DNA from: Salinispora fenicalii
GTDB lineage: Bacteria > Actinomycetota > Actinomycetes > Mycobacteriales > Micromonosporaceae
Assembly (NCBI RefSeq): GCF_000514815.1
Contig: NZ_AZWQ01000008.1
Span: 288,086-352,085, forward strand
Length of the DNA: 64,000 nucleotides
Reading direction: 5' to 3'
Shown: in pieces, positions 44,476-52,084 of the stretch
Layout: each line of letters starts with the position of its first letter
Numbering within the stretch: the stretch's first letter is position 1
Position numbers and translations under genes: made by a program
Notes under the pieces: model-generated
What the model was told of the DNA's origin: nothing
The model's database searches: none
What the model saw: only the letters and a program-made list of their open reading frames with translations

Positions 44476-45831
44476 ATGGGCAAGAACAGCCGTGAGCGCC
44501 ACAAGGCCAAGCGGAAGGCCGCCGCGGCAGCTCAACGTCGGCGGGCCGCAGCGACTGGGCAGGACGACCCACTGGGTAGGTATGACGGGTCGAGCATGCC
44601 GACGCAGCGGCAACTCGCGGACCAGATCATCAACCAGGCGATGTTCGCCCGGCAGCACGACGATGCCGCCGAATTCGAGGACTGCCTCCGCCTACTGATC
44701 ACCGGCCCTGGTGGCGCCGCCGGGCTCCAGGTCGTCAACCGGGCGCTGCTGACCTACCTGCTCCACGAGGTCGAGCAGGCCTGGCGGCGCGGGTGGCAGC
44801 CGGCCGAGCTGGTACGGGTGGCCCGCCGCGAACACGCCGCGCGACACGGACGGCTCATGATCGATGTAATCGCGGCGCAGATGCGCGGCTATGCTGCGGC
44901 GACCGTCGATCCGCGGTGGCAGTCGCAGCTAACTTCCCTCGACGCGAGGGTGTGGTGGGAGCACGACGACCACTATCCGACTGTGTGGGGCGAGCGGCAG
45001 GGCCTAGACCGAAGCGCGGTCATCGAAATCATGATCGACGTGTGTTACCTGCTCGCGACGCTACCGCCGATCGAGCAGGTCGGGCCGATGCCGGGCACCG
45101 CCCGGCCGGCCAGGACGGCACCGCCGGCCGACCTGGATCAGCGAATCCTCGACCGGGTTCGGGCCCTGCTGGCCAAGGCGGAGTCCACCGACTTCCCGGA
45201 GGAGGCGGAGGCGTTCACCGCCAAGGCCCAGGAACTGATGGCCCGGCACCGCATCGACCATGCCCTGCTCATCGCCGCAAGCGGTGAACGCGAGCAGCCG
45301 GCCACCCGCAGGGTGGGCATCGACAATCCGTACGAGGCACCGAAGACCCTGCTGTTGCAGGTGGTCGCCGAGGCCAACAGCTGCCGTGCGGTGTGGAGTA
45401 AGCGCTTCGGCTTCACCAGCGTCGTCGGCTTCCCGGCCGATCTGGAGTCCACCGAGCTGCTGTTCACCTCGCTGCTGGTGCAGGCTACGCGAGCGATGAC
45501 CCAGGCCAAGCCCAGCACCGATCGGTACGGGCGCAACACGACCCGTTCGTTCCGACAGTCGTTCCTGACCGCGTACGCGTCGCGGATCGGCGAACGACTC
45601 GAGGCCGCGACCGGCGGGGTGGACCAGGAGATGGCCGAGTCGGCGCAGGCCGCCCAGTTCCTTCCGGTCCTCGCCGCCCGGGATGACGCCGTACGCGATG
45701 TCTTCAACCAACAGTTTCCCGAGTTGACCCAGCAGACAACGACCATCAACAACCGGGCCGGTTGGGCGTCCGGCCGGGCCGCGGCCGACCAGGCTTCGCT
45801 GCACGGGCGCGAGTCCGTCACACCCCGCTGA
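44476..45831 (+). CDS. DUF2786-domain protein
   Basis: A 451-residue soluble protein. It begins with a very basic Lys/Arg/Ala stretch (KNSRERHKAKRKAAAAAQRR), has a helical middle region, then the DUF2786 core (ILDRVRALLAKAESTDFPEE, AEAFTAKAQELMARHRIDHA) near residue 220 and a C-terminal part rich in Gln/Arg (FRQSFLTAYASRIGERLEAA). The family is common in actinobacteria and sometimes linked to mobile elements; its biochemical role is unknown. AAGGA 6 nt upstream supports ATG 44476. Confidence 0.87.
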   Translation: MGKNSRERHKAKRKAAAAAQRRRAAATGQDDPLGRYDGSSMPTQRQLADQIINQAMFARQHDDAAEFEDCLRLLITGPGGAAGLQVVNRALLTYLLHEVEQAWRRGWQPAELVRVARREHAARHGRLMIDVIAAQMRGYAAATVDPRWQSQLTSLDARVWWEHDDHYPTVWGERQGLDRSAVIEIMIDVCYLLATLPPIEQVGPMPGTARPARTAPPADLDQRILDRVRALLAKAESTDFPEEAEAFTAKAQELMARHRIDHALLIAASGEREQPATRRVGIDNPYEAPKTLLLQVVAEANSCRAVWSKRFGFTSVVGFPADLESTELLFTSLLVQATRAMTQAKPSTDRYGRNTTRSFRQSFLTAYASRIGERLEAATGGVDQEMAESAQAAQFLPVLAARDDAVRDVFNQQFPELTQQTTTINNRAGWASGRAAADQASLHGRESVTPR

Positions 45832-45918
45832 TCAGCTACCACCGGACGGCTACCTTCTGGAGGGCCAGTCGCGGCTCGGGATCACGACGGCGGGGGTCGC
45901 GGCGGCGGCGAGATCAGC

Positions 45919-47070
45919 TCAGGTCCGCGCCGAGGTGCCGGCGCCGCCGTTGCCGTCGGCTACGAGCAGCCGGAGGCCGAGCTCGGCCGTGTCGAGGGCG
46001 ACGAGGTCCCGGTTCCGCTCGGCCCACCGGCCGGACGACAGGTCTTCGTGGAGCGACCTGACTGCCCGCTGCTCTGCCTGCGCTCCCACTCTGGTCCAGA
46101 CCGACACCGCCCGGCGTACGTGTTCGTCCAGGTACGCCTCGGGCCGGCGCCAGTAGGCTTCGAAAAAGCCGTCAGCGCAGTCCCATGGGACGAGCACCGG
46201 CTCCGCACGTCCGCCGATCGCACGGGTCAGGTCGGCGAGGGACGGCCAGCCCACGAGCAGATTCCCGAACTCGGGTAGGTAGTCGCGGGTGAGCCAGAAC
46301 CGCTGAGCCCAGCCGGTGTCCTCAGCGTCGTAGGTGAACACCACCACCCGACGCGCGACCCGCCGCATCTCCCGCAGCCCGGCGACGGGGTCCCGCCAGT
46401 GATGCACGGTGCTGACCGCCATCGCGGCGTCGAAGGACTGGTCCTCGAACGGCAGACTCTCCGCGGCGGCGGCCACGCATGGTGCCGCACCCGCGGGACG
46501 CTGCGCGCGCATGACCGCCGACGGTTCCACCGCCGTGACCTCACGGTCGTGGGGTTCGTAGGAGCCCGTGCCCGCCCCAACATTCAGCACCGTACGGGCG
46601 TCTCCCAACGCATCCCAGATCCGGGTGGCGATCCGTGGCTCGGTGCGCCGCGTCGCTGGATAGGCGGACCCGATCGCGTCGTACAACTGCGCGCCGAACA
46701 CTTTCAGCTGCTCCGCTGGTGTCGTCCTGATTCCCATTGCCCGTGCCTCCAGCTCCCGGTCGATGGCCGTCACCATGGCGGCGGCGTGGTCCCGCTGGTC
46801 CAGCAGCAACCCGCGCAGCCGACGCAGGTGCGCGACCGCGTCGGTGGTCGGATCGTTGACCAGGTCCGCGATCTCCCGCAGCCCGAAACCAAGCCGCCGG
46901 TACGCGAGCACCTCCCGCAGCCGCTCCACGTCACCCGCCGAGTAGGCCCGGTGCCCCGCCACGGTCCGGGTGGACGGCCGCAGGAGGCCGATCTCGTCGT
47001 AGTGATGCAGCGTGCGGACGGTTACGCCGGCCAGTTCGGCCGCTTGCCCCACAGTCAGGTGATCCGCCAC
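45919..47070 (-). CDS. MerR-type HTH fused to a SAM-dependent methyltransferase
   Basis: A 383-residue fusion. Residues ~4-75 form a MerR winged-helix domain (LTVGQAAELAGVTVRTLHHY, DEIGLLRPSTRTVAGHRAYS), followed by the antiparallel coiled coil (LRRLRGLLLDQRDHAAAMVT). Residues ~150-300 form a class I methyltransferase: VLNVGAGTGSYEP (motif I), VTAVEPSAVM (acidic loop), SFDAAMAVSTVHHWRDP (motif II). The TipA-like layout, with an enzyme in place of the effector domain, suggests a regulator that modifies or senses a small molecule. GTG 47070 fits a leaderless promoter; no terminator seen. Confidence 0.88.
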   Translation of the reverse strand: MADHLTVGQAAELAGVTVRTLHHYDEIGLLRPSTRTVAGHRAYSAGDVERLREVLAYRRLGFGLREIADLVNDPTTDAVAHLRRLRGLLLDQRDHAAAMVTAIDRELEARAMGIRTTPAEQLKVFGAQLYDAIGSAYPATRRTEPRIATRIWDALGDARTVLNVGAGTGSYEPHDREVTAVEPSAVMRAQRPAGAAPCVAAAAESLPFEDQSFDAAMAVSTVHHWRDPVAGLREMRRVARRVVVFTYDAEDTGWAQRFWLTRDYLPEFGNLLVGWPSLADLTRAIGGRAEPVLVPWDCADGFFEAYWRRPEAYLDEHVRRAVSVWTRVGAQAEQRAVRSLHEDLSSGRWAERNRDLVALDTAELGLRLLVADGNGGAGTSART

Positions 47071-47083
47071 GGCGTCGACTATG
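47070..47083 (-). promoter_or_regulatory. -10 box of the MerR-methyltransferase gene
   Basis: On the minus strand CATAGT (47083-47078) is 7 nt before GTG 47070 with no ribosome site. MerR proteins usually bind the spacer upstream; no palindrome is obvious there. Confidence 0.4.
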
Positions 47084-47293
47084 GGACATGCCGCTACGTG
47101 AGGGGCAAGCACAAGGTGCTGTGCCGCCCGCTGTGATCTGGACTGTCCGGTACCGGCGCTGGCCGCCCACCCCAACCGCTCCTTACCTATCCTTTGGATC
47201 GAGGGTTGGTCTCGAAGCCAGAGATCATTCGCGGTATCGATGCCAGCTCGTCGGAAGCCGCAACGGCCGGGGCTGCCCTAGCGGGAGAGGTCG

Positions 47294-50200
47294 ATGATGT
47301 CGGGTGTTGAGGTCAATATTCTCGGCGGCGTCGAAGTGATCGGACCGCGCGGCCGGACCGAGTTGGTGGGACGACGGCACCGTGCCTTGGCGGCTGCCCT
47401 GGCCCTGCGGCCCGGCGCGGTGCTGCCGCTGTGGCGGCTCGTCGAGGCGCTGTGGGGGGAGCGTCCACCGCGCACCGCTGTCCGGTCGCTGCACAGCCAC
47501 GTGGCGCGGCTGCGTCTCGCGCTCGACGTGAGCGGGTTGGGCGGAGTGCTGCAGACCCGGGAGCCGGGCTATCTGCTCGCCACCGATGCGACGGTGGTGG
47601 ACGCTTGCCGCTTCGAACAGCAAACGAGGGCGGCCCGGGACGGCCTGGCCGCCGGAATGGCCAGTTGGGCTGCCGACACCTTGGAACAGGCGTTGGCTCT
47701 GTGGCGCGGTGACGCACTCGCCGACGCGGAGCCGATCGGATGGACGGCAGCCGAGGCAGCGCGCTTGGAGGACCTGCGGTTGGCCGCGCGGATGGACCGC
47801 TGCGAGGTACTGACCTGCCTCGGCAGATCGGATGAGGCGCTCGGCGAGGTAGAGCGGTTGTTGGCAGCAGACCCGACCCGCGAACGGCTGGTGGGCCTGC
47901 GCATGCTCGCCCTGGCGGGATCCGGGCGGCCAACCGAGGCGCTGAACGTCTACCAACGGCTACGCGTTCGGCTCGCCGATGAGCTCGGGGTAGATCCGTC
48001 GCCCGAACTGGCAGATCTGCACACCGCGCTGCTCCGTGGCGCCGCGCCTGGTGAGCTGCGGGCACCGGGTACGGTTCTCGGCCGGAACTCCGTCGCGGCG
48101 ACAGGCCGGAACTCGGTAGCGGCGACGCTGCCCCGACCGGCGCAGCTGCCGGCACCGGTGGGGTACTTCACCGGCCGCCTCGCCGAGCTGGGTGAGCTGA
48201 GCAGTGTCATCGAAATAGGCCACGACGATGTCCGGCCCGTGGTGCTGATCAGCGGCCAGGGCGGGATCGGCAAGACGTCGCTCGCGGTGCAGTGGGCCGC
48301 CAGCGTCACTGACCGGTTTCCGGACGGTCAGCTCTTCGTCAATCTCCATGGCCACAGCCGGGCCGATGCGCTTGCCCCGGCGGAGGTGGTGGCAGTCCTG
48401 CTGCGGTGCCTCGGGGTACCGGATGATCGGCTTCCTACCGGGCTGGCCGAGCGAGTCGCCCTGTATCGCACGATCCTCGCCGACCAGCGCATGCTGGTCG
48501 TGCTCGACGACGTCGGTTCCACCGAGCAGGTGTTGCCGGTGATCCCCGGCAGCGCCGCGAGCCTGCTCGTGGTGACGAGCCGTAATAGCCTCGTCGCTCT
48601 GGTGACGCACACCCGGGTACACACCATCCTCCCTGACCTGTTCAGCCGGGACGAGGCGACCGATCTGATGGCGAAGATGCTCGGCGCCGAGCGGGTAGGC
48701 CGAGAGTGCGATGCGGTGGCCGGACTCGCCGACCTGTGCGGTCGGCTTCCGCTGGCGTTACGGATCGCGGCGGCAAAGCTCGCGCTGCGCCCGGCTCAGC
48801 CCATCGAGGTGCTCGTCGAGGAGTTGTCTGGCGGCGACCGGTTGGCCCACCTCTCCATCGAGAACGGCAGCCGCGACGTCAGTGTGGTGTTCGCCAGTGC
48901 GTACCAATCGCTGTCGGTACCCGCGATGCGGCTGTTCCGGCTGCTCGGCCTGCATCCCGGGCCGCACCTCGGCGCAGCACTGGCTGCCGCGCTCTGCGGC
49001 CTGCCCGCCGACGTGCAGCAACATGCGTTGGCCGAGCTCGTCGCGGCGCACCTGGTTGCCGAGCCACGGCCCGGTCGATACCAGTTCCACGACCTGGTCC
49101 GGCTCTTCGCGCGGCGGTGCGCGCTGGCCGACGAGACCGCGAGTACGCGTGCCGAGGTGGCCGAGAAGTTGCTCGACTGGTATCTCGTCGGTGCCGCAAC
49201 GGCCACCCAGGTACTCGACAGCAACCTCGACCGTGTAGCCGCGACGCTGCGTCACCCGGCTCCGGAGCTCCCCTTTTCCGCCACTCGCGAGCACGCGATC
49301 GCGTTTCTCGACTCTGAACGCGACAATCTACTGCCGATCGTGCGGTACGCGGCGGAGCACGACCAGCCCGCTGCGGCATGCCAGCTGACCTACCTACTGA
49401 CCAGCTACTTCGACGTGCACGGCGACTGGTCCGAGCGGGTGGTGATGTGCCAGCACGCGGTCCGGGCCGCCCGTCGGCTCGGCGATCCGGTCCTCGAAGC
49501 CGAGATGCATCGGGCGCTCGGCGTGGCCTACCGCACGACACATCAGCTCAGCCAGGCGCTCGACAGCCACCACCACGCGTTGGCGCTGTTGCGGTCGCTC
49601 GGGGACAACCGCGGATTGGCGTACGTCCACAACAACATCGGCGGGGCGTTCGTAGAGATGCGTCGTTTCACCGCCGCGATCGAGGCGTACCAGACCGCAC
49701 TGCGGCTGCACCGCCACTGTGGGAACCGGGCCGGCGCGGCGACCGCCCAGCGCAACCTCGGCTACGTCCACGTCCGGATGGGCTGTGCCGATCTCAGCTT
49801 CGCCCCGCTGAACGCGGCGTTGGCCACCAGCCGATCCATCGGTCTCTACCGGCTCGAGGCGAGCACGTTGAACAGCCTCGGTGAGGCGCACCTGCAGCAG
49901 CTGCGACACGGTCGGGCGCTCGACTGCTTCCACGAAGCCTTCGCCGTGAGCCGCAAAGCCGGCGATCGCCGCTACCAGATGGTCGCGCTGGGCGACCTCG
50001 GACGCACCTACCTGGCCCACGGCGACCCCGCGTCCGCGGTGGAGCACTTCGAGCGGGCACTGACGATGAGTCGGAGCCTGGGTCATCGACACATCGAGGC
50101 ACGCACCCTCAACCAGCTCGGCGAAGCGCATCTGCGCCTGGCGAACCTTGACGCGGCCCGCCGCTGCCTGACGGCAAGCGCCAGCCTTCGGCGGGCCGTG

Positions 50201-50440
50201 CCCGACCTGTACGAGCAGGCACACGTGCTCCGCAACCTCGGCGACCTCGCGGAGCTGACCGGCAGCCGAGGTGCCGCAGAACGCCACTGGTCAACGGCTG
50301 TTCGCCTCTACCACGAGGCGAGCGCGACCGATGAGGCGGAGCAGCTCGCCGGCAAGCTGACCGACGAAACCGACCTGGGTGCCGTCCCCGTTTCCCCGCG
50401 ATCTCGTCAGTCGTCGTCGACGATGCCCATGGCCACCTGA
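47294..50440 (+). CDS. AfsR/SARP-family regulator with NB-ARC and TPR domains
   Basis: A 1048-residue transcriptional activator. Residues 1-~95: OmpR-like DNA-binding domain (VNILGGVEVIGPRGRTELVG, RSLHSHVARLRLALD); ~95-245: bacterial transcriptional activation domain (BTAD; GRPTEALNVYQRLRVRLADE); a linker with a tandem GRNSVAAT duplication; ~285-560: NB-ARC ATPase (VVLISGQGGIGKTSLAVQWA Walker A, MLVVLDDVGS Walker B); ~690-1020: TPRs (ALDSHHHALALLRSLGDNRG, LGEAHLQQLRHGRALDCFHE). Such proteins respond to ATP/signals and control antibiotic production. The start has GGGAGAGG just upstream; ATG 47297 is an alternative. Its 3' end overlaps the convergent Calx-beta gene by 34 bp. No target cluster is adjacent. 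Confidence 0.93.
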   Translation: MMSGVEVNILGGVEVIGPRGRTELVGRRHRALAAALALRPGAVLPLWRLVEALWGERPPRTAVRSLHSHVARLRLALDVSGLGGVLQTREPGYLLATDATVVDACRFEQQTRAARDGLAAGMASWAADTLEQALALWRGDALADAEPIGWTAAEAARLEDLRLAARMDRCEVLTCLGRSDEALGEVERLLAADPTRERLVGLRMLALAGSGRPTEALNVYQRLRVRLADELGVDPSPELADLHTALLRGAAPGELRAPGTVLGRNSVAATGRNSVAATLPRPAQLPAPVGYFTGRLAELGELSSVIEIGHDDVRPVVLISGQGGIGKTSLAVQWAASVTDRFPDGQLFVNLHGHSRADALAPAEVVAVLLRCLGVPDDRLPTGLAERVALYRTILADQRMLVVLDDVGSTEQVLPVIPGSAASLLVVTSRNSLVALVTHTRVHTILPDLFSRDEATDLMAKMLGAERVGRECDAVAGLADLCGRLPLALRIAAAKLALRPAQPIEVLVEELSGGDRLAHLSIENGSRDVSVVFASAYQSLSVPAMRLFRLLGLHPGPHLGAALAAALCGLPADVQQHALAELVAAHLVAEPRPGRYQFHDLVRLFARRCALADETASTRAEVAEKLLDWYLVGAATATQVLDSNLDRVAATLRHPAPELPFSATREHAIAFLDSERDNLLPIVRYAAEHDQPAAACQLTYLLTSYFDVHGDWSERVVMCQHAVRAARRLGDPVLEAEMHRALGVAYRTTHQLSQALDSHHHALALLRSLGDNRGLAYVHNNIGGAFVEMRRFTAAIEAYQTALRLHRHCGNRAGAATAQRNLGYVHVRMGCADLSFAPLNAALATSRSIGLYRLEASTLNSLGEAHLQQLRHGRALDCFHEAFAVSRKAGDRRYQMVALGDLGRTYLAHGDPASAVEHFERALTMSRSLGHRHIEARTLNQLGEAHLRLANLDAARRCLTASASLRRAVPDLYEQAHVLRNLGDLAELTGSRGAAERHWSTAVRLYHEASATDEAEQLAGKLTDETDLGAVPVSPRSRQSSSTMPMAT

Positions 50441-51183
50441 TCCTGGGTGATCTTCCCGTTCGAGGGTGCGTAGAGGTGAACGTAGAAGTGCTCGTCGCCC
50501 TCCACCTCCCGGTCGTCCCGGACTGGGATGCTGAGCTCCGCTGTTGATGCCCCGGCCGGTACGGTGAGTTGCCCGTTGGAGATCCCGGTGTAGTCCGATT
50601 CGGCCGTCGCAGTACCATTCTGGGTGGCGAAATGGATGGTCAGGTCGACCGGCGCTGGCTCCGATATGGTCACGCTCAGCCGGCAGCCCACACATGATTC
50701 CAGGCAATGTGGCTTTCCAAGGGGCGTGATCGTGACGTCGTCGTTGCGGATCGTGCCCAGCCCGACCGGGTCGACAATTCCCAGCCCGACCGGGTCGAAC
50801 AGCTCTAGCGTGAACACCTCGTCCGGCTCGATTCCGTAGTCGCTCACAATGTCCACGACGACGGTGTGGTTGGTGGTTTCCCCCGGCAGCCAGGACAACT
50901 CACCGGATACCGGCGTGTAGTCGAGTCCGGGTTCGGCCATCGGCATCCCACCGCCGGGGGCAGCCCCCGTCGCGAACTGGACTGTTCCCCCCGCGCAGCC
51001 GGCCGACGTCACCGTGAACGTGATCTCCGCCGGGAAGAACCCGCCCTCGAACTGAGTGGCGTCGCTTACGCCGATGCTGCGCGGCGCACAGATGTCGTCC
51101 GCCGCAGCCGGACCGACCGAAATTGCGGCCACCGCCAGGACCAGTGTTGCGCCGACCGCAACTAGCCGTGCCATGCCCTTCAA
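50407..51183 (-). CDS. Secreted Calx-beta-domain protein
   Basis: A 258-residue secreted protein: signal peptide MARLVAVGATLVLAVAAISV with cleavage after AAA-D, then two Calx-beta domains (FEGGFFPAEITFTVTSAGCA ... NDDVTIT and VTISEPAPVDLTIHFATQNG ... MGIVDDD), each ending in the DD/ND strand typical of the fold. These are Ca2+-binding, cell-surface modules. A DPVGLGI/DPVGLGT tandem duplication sits in the first domain. I start at TTG 51183, because AGGAGG is 8 nt upstream; ATG 51174 is 3 codons later and too far from it. It is divergent from a second secreted protein and overlaps the AfsR-like gene by 34 bp. Confidence 0.85.
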   Translation of the reverse strand: MKGMARLVAVGATLVLAVAAISVGPAAADDICAPRSIGVSDATQFEGGFFPAEITFTVTSAGCAGGTVQFATGAAPGGGMPMAEPGLDYTPVSGELSWLPGETTNHTVVVDIVSDYGIEPDEVFTLELFDPVGLGIVDPVGLGTIRNDDVTITPLGKPHCLESCVGCRLSVTISEPAPVDLTIHFATQNGTATAESDYTGISNGQLTVPAGASTAELSIPVRDDREVEGDEHFYVHLYAPSNGKITQDQVAMGIVDDD

Positions 51184-51427
51184 AGGGTCCACCTCCTTGG
51201 CGCCCGATCGGCGCCGGTCGAACGGGTGTCCTCCAGGATTAGCCCCTACCTGTTGTGGCGCGGTTGTGGTGCCGTCCCGCTTCCGCGGCACGCCACCGAG
51301 GGACCGGGCAGGCCACCCCCACAACAGCGCCACAACCGCCGCGCAACAGCGGTGCCGTTGGTTGGACGCATCGAGAGTCAGGCCCGGCACGACACGGTTC
51401 CCGAACCGTGCCAGGAAAGGAGAACTC

Positions 51428-51898
51428 ATGCTCAGGCGACAAACGAAGGTGCGTGCGATCACCGCGATGCTGGGGCTTGTCGGTGCCACATTCGCGTCAC
51501 TGGCGGTGTCCCCCAGTGCCGCACAGGCACGGTGCAACGGCGTCGGCAACAGCATTACCAGCACCTTGAACATCGGCTCAGCCGCCGCCGTCGTCGAGAC
51601 CCCGATCGCCGGCACCTGCAATGACAACAACTACTACCAAGGCGGCTTCAAGAGCAACTATGCCGGCTGGCGGGCATCCGTCTGGTTCGAGCGAAACGGG
51701 TGGCAGAGCCGCTTCGGCCCATACGGTACGGCCGATCAGTATTATTCCTATACCGACACCAGCACCCCAATTCCAGGATCCACCGCCATGCACTTCTGCC
51801 TGGACAACGGAGTGACCTGGTACTGCGGCTGGGGAAATGACTACACCATCGCCGGCGGTGTCACACACACCTTCACCGGAATCAATCACGGCTTCTGA
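51428..51898 (+). CDS. Small secreted protein of unknown function
   Basis: A 156-residue exported protein: Arg-rich n-region and hydrophobic h-region (RAITAMLGLVGATFASLAVS) with cleavage after AQA, then a ~120-residue mature part rich in Gly/Tyr/Trp/Asn (CNDNNYYQGGFKSNYAGWRA, YCGWGNDYTIAGG) and four Cys that could form two disulfides. No family recognised. GGAG lies 5-6 nt before the ATG. The 244-bp region shared with the divergent Calx-beta gene contains repeated ttgtggcgc/gcgccacaa words that may form an operator or stem. Confidence 0.8.
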   Translation: MLRRQTKVRAITAMLGLVGATFASLAVSPSAAQARCNGVGNSITSTLNIGSAAAVVETPIAGTCNDNNYYQGGFKSNYAGWRASVWFERNGWQSRFGPYGTADQYYSYTDTSTPIPGSTAMHFCLDNGVTWYCGWGNDYTIAGGVTHTFTGINHGF

Positions 51899-52084
51899 TC
51901 CCGCCCTGACCCCCGCGACGCCGATGACCGGCGTCCCGGGGGTCGGCGTGCGTCCGGACGCTCCTGAGCCCCTGGCGGGATCACAGCCATCGGCGTACGC
52001 CGATGGCGGCCGTAGCTGAGGGCGACGTGGGGGCTGACTCGCAGTGGCCACTTTGGGTAGGGTCTGCGCGAGTAGCCGTGGTCG

